Below are positions 1 through 6,074 of a stretch of DNA of 11,610 nt, piece by piece. The notes under the pieces are model-generated. The model was given only the letters and a program-made list of their open reading frames with translations. It was not told where the DNA came from and did no database searches. Source of the stretch: CAYJXJ01 sp964374095 (GTDB taxonomy: Bacteria; Elusimicrobiota; Elusimicrobia; UBA1565; UBA9628); NCBI GenBank assembly GCA_964374095.1, contig CAYJXJ010000149.1, positions 1 to 11,610 on the forward strand, read 5' to 3'. How positions within the stretch are numbered: position 1 is the first letter of the stretch; every line of letters begins with the position of its first letter. Position numbers and translations under genes: made by a program.

Positions 1-69
1 GGGGCGGTGGCCTGAAATGGCCCAAAAAGGGGCCCGAACTGTCAAAGATGGGTCAGAAACCAGAACGCT

Positions 70-522
70 GTGCGGGCGGTTCTTTGGGAAAACCATCCTA
101 CCGCGCTTAAGCGGATCGCTGAACGCTGGAACGAATTGGTTCCACGAGTTTTGGGTCTGGAATTGAACGATTCGGTCCGCCAGCACAGTTCAGGACCCGA
201 GGAGTTCATCCAAGAGGCCAAATCCCTCAGCGCGGACGGGCACACGGTTGTCTGGCTCTGCGATCCATTCTGGGGGAAAGACAAAGAACGAGACAGGCCA
301 TGGCTAAGCCTACTGACGCAGCTGCGGGAGACCTACGGCGTCATCTTCGCCTACGTGGGCGGGAATTCCCGGAGAAGGGGGGACGAGAAGTTTGACTTCA
401 TGAAAGTTATTGACGCGCCGACTCCGCCGCAGTTGTACGCTTCGGAAAACACATGCGCCTACGGTCTCTATCTCACCGGCCCTGCCTCGGCCCTGCTCGG
501 TTTGCAAGGTCCGGAGTCGTAG
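70..522 (+). CDS. Small unrecognised protein, possibly receiver-like
   Basis: I do not recognise this 150-residue protein. It starts with GTG. An in-frame stop at 13-15 and the lack of any ATG, GTG or TTG between them make GTG 70 the only conventional start; no Shine-Dalgarno sequence is visible. The sequence is protein-like: hydrophobic strands alternate with amphipathic helices (AVLWENH at 3-9, HTVVWLCDPFWG at 58-69, GVIFAYVGG at 90-98, FDFMKVIDAP at 108-117). A strand followed by HP, then a strand ending in D65, then YVGG, loosely recalls a response-regulator receiver fold. The key residues of a true receiver (an acidic pair after strand 1, a clear lysine) are not convincing, so I infer nothing about function. 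Codon third positions are less GC-rich than in downstream genes. It converges on the HNH gene with only 24 nt between the stop codons. Confidence 0.55.
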   Translation: MRAVLWENHPTALKRIAERWNELVPRVLGLELNDSVRQHSSGPEEFIQEAKSLSADGHTVVWLCDPFWGKDKERDRPWLSLLTQLRETYGVIFAYVGGNSRRRGDEKFDFMKVIDAPTPPQLYASENTCAYGLYLTGPASALLGLQGPES

Positions 523-546
523 CACAAGCGGTTTCCTAGAAGCATC

Positions 547-1677
547 TCATTGCGGCAAGGGGCCGGGGAGAGAGCCATCCGCGGCGCCTGGCCTACGCCT
601 CTTCGAAGCTCTCCTGGGAAGAGAACCAAAAAACTCACGAGCCGCATGGACATTGTGAGTCCGGCAGAGGAGGCGGATATTCCCAGGATCGTCGGAACGG
701 CCGCCCAACGCATAGGGCAGGATGTGGTCATACTCCATCCAATCGCGAGCCGGACAGCGCTGTCCCGCTCGAGAAACGAAAGCGCATTGGCCGCCGTCGC
801 GGCGCCAAACCTGGTCTCGTATTGAGCGCGGCATATTGCGGCCGCACGTCCGTTCGCGCCTGAGAGCGCCGAAATGCTTCTGACCGGATGGCGACGGCCG
901 CCGGCCTGGATCACGCCGATCCAAGAGATCCTCGAAGGCCTCGCCCACGAGTTGTTCGAGCCGTCCGTCAGGATGTTTGTGTCGCAGAAGGGCCCTGGCT
1001 CTGTCGATCTTTCCAAGCAGTTCCTCAGAAGCCGTGAAGGAAACGCGGACCCGGCGGCGTGTCGGCGAATTTCCGGCTTGGGGTTCACGAAGACCCCTCT
1101 TTCCGGGTTCCCCATCGCCATTCGAATCTTTTGAGGGTTGAAGTTCCAGGAGTTCAGACGAGGATGGGATCTCCTTGCCCGGTGCCGCAGTCCTGGTATC
1201 GGCAGGTAGGGCGGGAAGGTAGCGAATCAAGTCCCTCGCCGGTCCGGGGGGCGCAAGGCCGGCCGCCATGCGCTCAACCTCGCGCTTGCTCTTTCCCCTC
1301 GCCTCGGCCAGAAGTTGTTCGGCATTTTCCGTGGTCAGGCGGGGAGACAGCTTCGCGAGGCTGCTCAAGTGGGTTTCCCCCTTCGCCAACATGTCGAGGA
1401 CCTGCGGGTGGTCGCGAGAAAGCCGCGCGGCGAGTATGCGCAGGTAGGCCTCATCGGGGGAAAGCTTCAATTCCCGGACGCAGTACTGAAAGAGAGACGG
1501 GAATCCTCTCGGGGCGTAGGCCCCGCGGCGATCAAATTCGGAAAGATGCCGGAGGAAGGCGGCCAGGACCTGCCTGCCGCCCCACGCTAGGCCGTGAAGC
1601 CGGTCCAGAAGCCGTTCGTCGGTCAGCGTTTCAAGCGGCGAGGGGAGGCCGGGCGCCACGGGGGTCTCGGGATGCAT
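547..1677 (-). CDS. HNH endonuclease with DUF222-like N-terminal region
   Basis: This 376-residue protein has two parts. Residues about 20-145 are helical and resemble the N-terminal part of HNH proteins that are multicopy in Bdellovibrio-like and actinobacterial genomes (LRHLSEFDRRGAYAPRGFPS, then SLFQYCVREL at 61-70). Residues 150-205 form a low-complexity Pro/Ser/Arg/Asp linker. A short helical segment (208-255) leads to the HNH nuclease at about 285-345: C298 and C308, the DH pair D317-H318, N333 in DPGNIRLLC, C338 and H341-N342. These give a complete H-N-H (H318, N333, H341) with possible structural zinc cysteines. The domain should nick or cut DNA with one metal ion; its biological target is unknown. 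The C-terminal 25 residues are basic. The start is ATG 1677, with GAGGG directly before it. The gene stands alone and converges with the 70-522 gene. Family assignment is secure, physiological role is not. Confidence 0.88.
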   Translation of the reverse strand: MHPETPVAPGLPSPLETLTDERLLDRLHGLAWGGRQVLAAFLRHLSEFDRRGAYAPRGFPSLFQYCVRELKLSPDEAYLRILAARLSRDHPQVLDMLAKGETHLSSLAKLSPRLTTENAEQLLAEARGKSKREVERMAAGLAPPGPARDLIRYLPALPADTRTAAPGKEIPSSSELLELQPSKDSNGDGEPGKRGLREPQAGNSPTRRRVRVSFTASEELLGKIDRARALLRHKHPDGRLEQLVGEAFEDLLDRRDPGRRPSPSGQKHFGALRRERTCGRNMPRSIRDQVWRRDGGQCAFVSRAGQRCPARDWMEYDHILPYALGGRSDDPGNIRLLCRTHNVHAAREFFGSLPRRASKRRRPGAADGSLPGPLPQ

Positions 1678-1711
1678 CCCTCAATATACGATCTAGCCTC
1701 CAAAAAGTTCC
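1678..1711 (-). promoter_or_regulatory. Possible promoter of the HNH gene, near-leaderless
   Basis: On the minus strand a TATATT hexamer (1688 down to 1683) lies five bases before the ATG at 1677, so transcription from it would begin at about the start codon. The -35 region at 16-18 bp spacing (around GAACTT) is poor. The five bases between are GAGGG, which could instead be a Shine-Dalgarno sequence, though too close to the ATG. AT-rich sequence is rare here, which is the main reason to note it. Confidence 0.25.
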
Positions 1712-1754
1712 CGGATTCTTTCGTCGCGGAACTCGGTCCTGGACCGAGTCCGGG
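1702..1754 (-). terminator. Compound hairpin with T-run, likely terminator of the lipid operon
   Basis: Two nested inverted repeats lie downstream of the SDR stop. The inner one is perfect: nine-base arms at 1731-1739 and 1741-1749 around a single T (ACTCGGTCC / GGACCGAGT). The outer one pairs CCGGG at 1750-1754 with CCCGG at 1710-1714, with a 16-nt bulge on one side. Read on the minus strand, the outer stem is followed three bases later by five T residues (1706-1702), the order expected of an intrinsic terminator ending the 7051-to-1846 operon. The bulge and the distance of about 90 nt from the SDR stop are atypical. It could instead be a dispersed intergenic palindrome or an upstream element of the HNH gene. 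Confidence 0.42.
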
Positions 1755-1845
1755 CGTCTCGCGTTTCAGCCTGTTGTTGGGCATGGCGCGGACCCGACAT
1801 GATGACCGGCTGTCAATGGCCATGTCCTTGACTCCTCGCGAGACC

Positions 1846-2634
1846 CTAGGTCTGCTTCAATCCCCGGTACCTGTTGACCAGGCCCAAGAGCGGCGCGCGC
1901 AGGCTCGTCGGGATGCGCGAGGCCATGGCCACGAAGGCGCGGTTGTGCAGGCCGGGGACGCAGAAGAGGTCCCCCCGCTCCCAAGCCTCCACGCCCGCTT
2001 CGGCCACGGCCTCGGGGGTCATGCCCTTCATGCGCCCGGCGTCGCTCACGCCGGCGCGGCGGCGGAAATCGCTGGCCGTGGCCCCGGGGCAGAGGAGCGA
2101 GACCCGCACGCCGGTGCCGCGCAGCTCCTCGGCGAGCGCGAGGCTCCAAGAGAGCAAAAAGGCCTTGGTCGCCCCGTAGACGGCCTGCTCGGGGACCGGG
2201 CAGAAGCAGTACACCGAGCCCACGTTGAGTATCCCCCCCGCCTTCGCGTCGATCATGGCCGGCAAGAGGCGCTTGGTCATGTCCAGGGGGACCGAGACTC
2301 CGACCTGCACCATGTCGAGCTCGCGCGCCAGGTCGGTGCGCACGAAATTGCCGAGGACCCCGAAGCCGGCGTTGTTGACGAGGAGATCGACAGGCGCCTT
2401 CTCCCGCTCCAGGCGCAGGGCGATGTCGGCGCAGGCTCCAGGCTTGGAGAGGTCCGCCGGCAGGACGAGGGCGCGGCCGCCGTTGCGGCGCCGGCACTCC
2501 TCGGCGGCTTCATCCAGCCGCTGCTGGTTCCGACCAACCAGGACCACCCGGCGTCCGCGCCGCGAAAACCCCAAGGCCAGGGCGCGTCCGATCCCGGCGG
2601 AGGCTCCGGTGACGAGGACCCAGCCATCCTTCAT
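1846..2634 (-). CDS. Classical short-chain dehydrogenase/reductase
   Basis: This 262-residue classical SDR is an NAD(P)-dependent oxidoreductase. It has TGASAGIG at residues 9-16 (cofactor loop), D61 in PADL (adenine contact), NNAG at 87-90, catalytic S140, and YGATK with Y153 and K157; length is normal. Basic residues after strand 2 (GRNQQR, R35) favour NADPH. It is closest in style to the broad-specificity DltE/ketoacyl-reductase-like group, so the substrate is not fixed by sequence. Its ATG overlaps the TGA of the upstream reductase-acyltransferase by one base (TGATG), which implies translational coupling and a joint role. In that setting a ketone or aldehyde from lipid metabolism is a likely substrate, for instance an acyl- or alkyl-dihydroxyacetone-phosphate type ketone; this is inference. 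It is the last gene of the operon. No Shine-Dalgarno sequence is seen, consistent with coupling. Confidence 0.9.
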   Translation of the reverse strand: MKDGWVLVTGASAGIGRALALGFSRRGRRVVLVGRNQQRLDEAAEECRRRNGGRALVLPADLSKPGACADIALRLEREKAPVDLLVNNAGFGVLGNFVRTDLARELDMVQVGVSVPLDMTKRLLPAMIDAKAGGILNVGSVYCFCPVPEQAVYGATKAFLLSWSLALAEELRGTGVRVSLLCPGATASDFRRRAGVSDAGRMKGMTPEAVAEAGVEAWERGDLFCVPGLHNRAFVAMASRIPTSLRAPLLGLVNRYRGLKQT

Positions 2635-4928
2635 CACGGCGCGTGGAGGCTGGCTTCGGGTTCCGGCGTGGGCGGGGACTCGGCCGAACCATCGCGCAGT
2701 CGCCGCACGCTCTCCTCGATAAGAACCGTGGCCGCGCGGTAGGACTCCTTGGGCCGCAGGTGCTTGGTGCGGCGGCGCAGCTCCGAGCCGGTGATCGGCG
2801 TTCCGATGCGGGCCGTGAGGAGGGCCGGGCGCGGGATCACGCGCCCCTTGGGCAGGGCTTGGAAGGTGCCGGAGAGATAGACCGGCAGGACGTCGGCGCC
2901 GCTCTGCAGCGCCAGGTAGCCGACCGTGGGCTTGAAGGGGGCCATGCGGCCGTCGGTGGAGCGGGTCGCCTCGGGGAAGATCAGGAGGTTGCGCCCCTGC
3001 CGCAAGAGGCCGGCGGCGGTCCGCAGGGCGTCCCTGACCGCGCCGTGGCGGGAGATGGGAACGGCGTTGAAGACCATGGCGACGAGCGGCCCCAGAACGC
3101 GATGCCGGAAGAAATAGTCCTTCGCCGCCAAGGATACGAGGTCCTCTCCGGCCGCGCCGAGGGCGAAGCGGATCAGGCCCATATCGAGATGGCTGGCGTG
3201 GTTGGAAGCGATGAGCACGCCGCCCCTCGGGGGGACGTGCTCGCGCCCGACGACATGGGCGCGATAGACGGCGGTGAAGACCCAGCGCACGAAGGACTCG
3301 AAAGCCCGGCGCACGAGGCGGTGGTGGAGCGGCGGCGGGCCCGAGGCCCGCCCGCCGGGGGCCGGGAAGACCCACCGCCGCTGGCCTTCCAGGTGGACGT
3401 CGAACCAGTAGGACCGCCAGTCGATGGCCTCGGGGGCGAAGGGGAGAGCCGCCCTGTCCTGAGTCGAGAGCCGCTCGCGCAGGGCGCGCAGGCGGACGGT
3501 CCGGAACACGCAGTCGAGGTCGTGGATGAAGGGCAGGAAGGCCTCGGCGACGTACTCGACCTGGGCGAGGTCCTTGTCCCAGCGCCGCGCGGCCGCGGCG
3601 AGCCTCGCGAGGCGCGCCCGCCCGGCTCCGTCGGCCAGGCGGCGCAGGGCGCGGCGCAGGGCCGGCGCGCCGAAGCGGCGGTAGGCCGACTCGGAGACCG
3701 TCACGACCCCCGGTCGGCTCAGCAGCCAGCCCAGCCAGGCCGGGCGCGTGCCGTAGTCGCGCCAGCGCCGGCGGCTGAATTCCCCCACCCAATGCATGCA
3801 GCGGCGCACCGGGAAGGGATTGAGGTCCGATGAGGCGAGATGATAGACCGGCTCGTGCTCGCCCAGGAGCGCGGCTCCGGCGACGGCGAGAATGCCGGCA
3901 GCCACCTGGTCGACCGGAATGACGTCGAGGGGCGCCGTCGGGTGGGCCGGCCAGGGCGTGAGTCCCCGGCACATGGCGAGGATGACCGGGGCGCTCGTGT
4001 TTAACCCCTCGTTCCAGCCCCGGAAGGGGAAGTCCAGGGCGCTCTCGACGATGGAGGGCCTCACGATCGCGTAGCAGAGGCCGGGGGTGCGCGCGATCAG
4101 GGCCTCCCCCAAGGCTTTGGCGTAGCAATAGGTGTTGGGCCAGCCGCCCTCCCGCGCGCGGCGGGTCCCGGCCTCGGCCAATTGTGCCTCGCGCCACTGC
4201 CGCTGCAGGCGCTGGGAAACCAGGCGCACGGCGCGGTCGGCTCTCGCCCCGGAGGCCCGCTCGCGCGCAAGGGCTTCGAAGCGCGGCAGCCGGTCGGCGG
4301 CCTCCCGCCGTATCTCCTCAGCCTCGTCCGCGCAGTCCGAAAGTTCCCGCACGGCATCGAGCGGCGCTCCATCCGAGGGCCGAGCCAGGGCCGCGCCGGC
4401 CTCCGTAACGGCTCCGGTCCGCAGCCCCGCCACGTAGCAGGTGGAGACGTGGACGAGCGGGATCTTCCAGCCGGCGGCCAGGGCCGCGGCGTGCCCCGCC
4501 CCCTGGGCGTTGATGTCGAGGGATTCGTTGAGCGGGGGGTTGAAGGAGACCAGGCCCGCGACGTTGACGAGGAGATCGGGGCGATCGTCCCCGGAGAGCG
4601 TCCCCTCGATTCCAAGTCCGGCCACGGTCATATCCCCGGGCACCGCGCGCACGCGCTCTTGGAGGAACTCCTCGTAGCGCGGTCCGTGCCGACGGCGCAG
4701 GGGAGCGAAGACCGGAGAGCCCGTCACTATCGAAGTCAGGCGTTGGGCGGGATTCTCCCCCGGGCGTGGGCGCACGAGGACGAGGACCCGCCGCAGTTTG
4801 GGCTGGCGGTGGAGCAGCATGGCCAGCGTCACCTTGCCGACGAACCCGGTGGCCCCGGTTAGAAGGACGGCGCGTCCCTCCAGGACTTCCAGGACTCGCA
4901 GGACCGCGCCCGGCTCGGGCGGCTTCAA
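2634..4928 (-). CDS. Fused fatty acyl-CoA reductase and PlsC-type acyltransferase
   Basis: This 764-residue protein joins two enzymes. The N-terminal part (about 15-510) is a fatty acyl-CoA reductase of the male-sterility/FAR type: TGATGFVGK at 24-32 binds NAD(P)H, VSTCYVAG at 161-168 carries the catalytic Ser/Thr, Y267 and K271 form the YxxxK pair in TYCYAK, IVRPSIVES lies at 288-296, and a FAR_C-like helical tail spans about 455-515. Such enzymes reduce acyl-CoA to the aldehyde or fatty alcohol. After a Pro/Gly linker (520-535), residues 555-745 form a PlsC/LPLAT acyltransferase with the HX4D motif (H577, D582 in NHASHLD) and FPEATRS at 651-657 (usual form FPEGTRS). The only start consistent with the Rossmann strand is TTG 4928, since an in-frame TAG (the phospholipase stop) is six codons upstream; it lacks a Shine-Dalgarno sequence, so initiation is probably coupled. 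Ether-lipid or wax-like lipid synthesis is a reasonable inference; no alkyl-DHAP synthase or wax synthase is present here. Confidence 0.9.
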   Translation of the reverse strand: MKPPEPGAVLRVLEVLEGRAVLLTGATGFVGKVTLAMLLHRQPKLRRVLVLVRPRPGENPAQRLTSIVTGSPVFAPLRRRHGPRYEEFLQERVRAVPGDMTVAGLGIEGTLSGDDRPDLLVNVAGLVSFNPPLNESLDINAQGAGHAAALAAGWKIPLVHVSTCYVAGLRTGAVTEAGAALARPSDGAPLDAVRELSDCADEAEEIRREAADRLPRFEALARERASGARADRAVRLVSQRLQRQWREAQLAEAGTRRAREGGWPNTYCYAKALGEALIARTPGLCYAIVRPSIVESALDFPFRGWNEGLNTSAPVILAMCRGLTPWPAHPTAPLDVIPVDQVAAGILAVAGAALLGEHEPVYHLASSDLNPFPVRRCMHWVGEFSRRRWRDYGTRPAWLGWLLSRPGVVTVSESAYRRFGAPALRRALRRLADGAGRARLARLAAAARRWDKDLAQVEYVAEAFLPFIHDLDCVFRTVRLRALRERLSTQDRAALPFAPEAIDWRSYWFDVHLEGQRRWVFPAPGGRASGPPPLHHRLVRRAFESFVRWVFTAVYRAHVVGREHVPPRGGVLIASNHASHLDMGLIRFALGAAGEDLVSLAAKDYFFRHRVLGPLVAMVFNAVPISRHGAVRDALRTAAGLLRQGRNLLIFPEATRSTDGRMAPFKPTVGYLALQSGADVLPVYLSGTFQALPKGRVIPRPALLTARIGTPITGSELRRRTKHLRPKESYRAATVLIEESVRRLRDGSAESPPTPEPEASLHAP

Positions 4929-4943
4929 GGACGGGTCACCGGG

Positions 4944-6074
4944 CTATTTCTCGGCGCGCTGCTTGATGCGCTCGACGGCCGCCGGGTCGTAGGCCGGGAC
5001 CACGAACTCGGGCTTGTGGTGGTAGTCCCAGAAGCGGGCATAGGAGAGGTCGGGACGGCCGCCGGCTTCCCAGGCCCCGCGCCACAGACGGGCGAGGGCC
5101 GCGGAGGCCAAGGCCATTTGTTCGGTGATCATCGGACGCATGTCCGGGGCCGCGGCCTCGGGGGCCTTGCGGGCGGCGGGGGTGCCCCGGCGGCCTCCTT
5201 CCCCCGGCGTGCTGCGCTCGAGCAGGTGGGCATCGTCAAGGCGTTGGAGCTCGGGGATGCGGGCGAAGGCGCGCTTTCCAATCTCACGGGTGAGAAATGA
5301 GGCGGGACGCGAGCCCCCCTTTCGGAAGAGTTCCTCGATCCCGGCGGCGGCGTAGAGCTCCGGGAGCTTCTTGTAGACGTCCAGTTCCAGGTCCGGGGCC
5401 TGGGTGTCGGGGATGTCGCTTTCGAAGTAGGCGTGGATGCCGCCGTTGCCCGTGGCCCAGCCGTCGTAGTCCGTGGCGTTGTGGTAGGGCATCGTGGCGT
5501 CGCCCACGAAATGGGCGAGCAGGCCCAGGTGGCGCAGGGCGTTCTTGACCGCGTCGACGTACTGAGGCGATCCCGGGGCGGCGGCCGTGGCGGCTTGGAA
5601 GTCCGCGACGGCCAGGTCGTAAAGCTCCTGGGCCCGCCAGATGAGGGTCCCGCTCGCGTAGAGATCGATGGTCTTTTTCTTGTCCAACCTGTTCTTCTTG
5701 CCGTGGAACTTCTTCAGGGCCGCCGGGTACTCGAGCGGAATGGCGTCGAAGTCCTGGGTCAGTTGGTCGGCGTCGAGGAAGTGGGTGGGGGCGTTGATGG
5801 CCTGCGTTTCGGGATCGGAATTGCGCCACGCCGTGTCCGGGATGTTGGAGAGGTGGGCCAGCTGGAGCGCCTTCTTGCGGAAGAACGCTTCGACGGACCA
5901 CAGCAGGCCGGCCTCGGAGCCGGCGAGTGGTTCTCGCGGGACGCCGACGAGGACGGCCAGGGCGGCGTTTCGGGCGATGGCGTGGTGGCCCCGCTCGCCC
6001 CAGGCATGGGCGGCGGAGGGCCATAGGCTTGAGGCGAGCGCGGCGAGCGCGGCGAGCGCGGCGTATCGGATCAT
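4944..6074 (-). CDS. Exported zinc-dependent phospholipase C (S1/P1 nuclease superfamily)
   Basis: This 376-residue precursor has a signal peptide at 1-24 (MIRYAALAAL to SAAHA) that should be cleaved just before W25. This matters because members of this superfamily use the mature N-terminal Trp amine as a zinc ligand. The other ligands appear in order: H30 in WGERGH, D80 in SNIPD, H98 in PTHFLDAD, H188, D192 and H198 in AHFVGDATMPYH, then H214 and E218 in IHAYFE. The spacing H188-D192-H198 and the final HxxxE match Bacillus-type phosphatidylcholine phospholipase C (H118, D122, H128, H142, E146); S1/P1 nucleases end with HxxxD. Phospholipase C is therefore preferred, but a nuclease is not excluded. 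ATG 6074 is chosen because GGAGGG (6083-6078) lies just upstream and the signal peptide begins there; the longer ORF upstream is not needed. It overlaps the permease stop as ATGA. Residues 286-313 are a charged, probably disordered linker. Confidence 0.82.
   Translation of the reverse strand: MIRYAALAALAALASSLWPSAAHAWGERGHHAIARNAALAVLVGVPREPLAGSEAGLLWSVEAFFRKKALQLAHLSNIPDTAWRNSDPETQAINAPTHFLDADQLTQDFDAIPLEYPAALKKFHGKKNRLDKKKTIDLYASGTLIWRAQELYDLAVADFQAATAAAPGSPQYVDAVKNALRHLGLLAHFVGDATMPYHNATDYDGWATGNGGIHAYFESDIPDTQAPDLELDVYKKLPELYAAAGIEELFRKGGSRPASFLTREIGKRAFARIPELQRLDDAHLLERSTPGEGGRRGTPAARKAPEAAAPDMRPMITEQMALASAALARLWRGAWEAGGRPDLSYARFWDYHHKPEFVVPAYDPAAVERIKQRAEK
6033..6063. repeat. Nine-base tandem repeat inside a signal peptide
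   Basis: Three perfect copies of GGCGAGCGC plus four bases lie in the signal peptide of the phospholipase and encode its AAL-AAL-AAL hydrophobic core. Because the unit is nine bases, copy-number change would keep the frame and only lengthen or shorten the core. Confidence 0.8.

Noticed and set aside
1811..1816. TTGACA on the minus strand in the SDR-HNH intergenic region
   Set aside because: The sequence 16-18 bp downstream (around GTCCGC) is nothing like a -10 hexamer.
1841..1853. Inverted repeat AGACC-CTA-GGTCT at the SDR stop
   Set aside because: Arms of only five bases centred on a stop codon; probably chance.
1594..2742. Plus-strand frame of 382 codons across the SDR gene
   Set aside because: Antisense to the SDR, rich in His, Ala, Arg and Gly as expected of shadow translation.
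2643..3833. Plus-strand frame of 396 codons opposite the reductase-acyltransferase
   Set aside because: Low-complexity Gly/Arg/Ala/Glu translation, no recognisable domain, and the other strand has intact FAR and PlsC motifs.
2637..4197. In-frame upstream extension of the SDR (783 codons)
   Set aside because: The upstream part is Arg/Pro/Gly-rich noise overlapping the reductase; ATG 2634 directly precedes the Rossmann strand and is coupled to the upstream stop.
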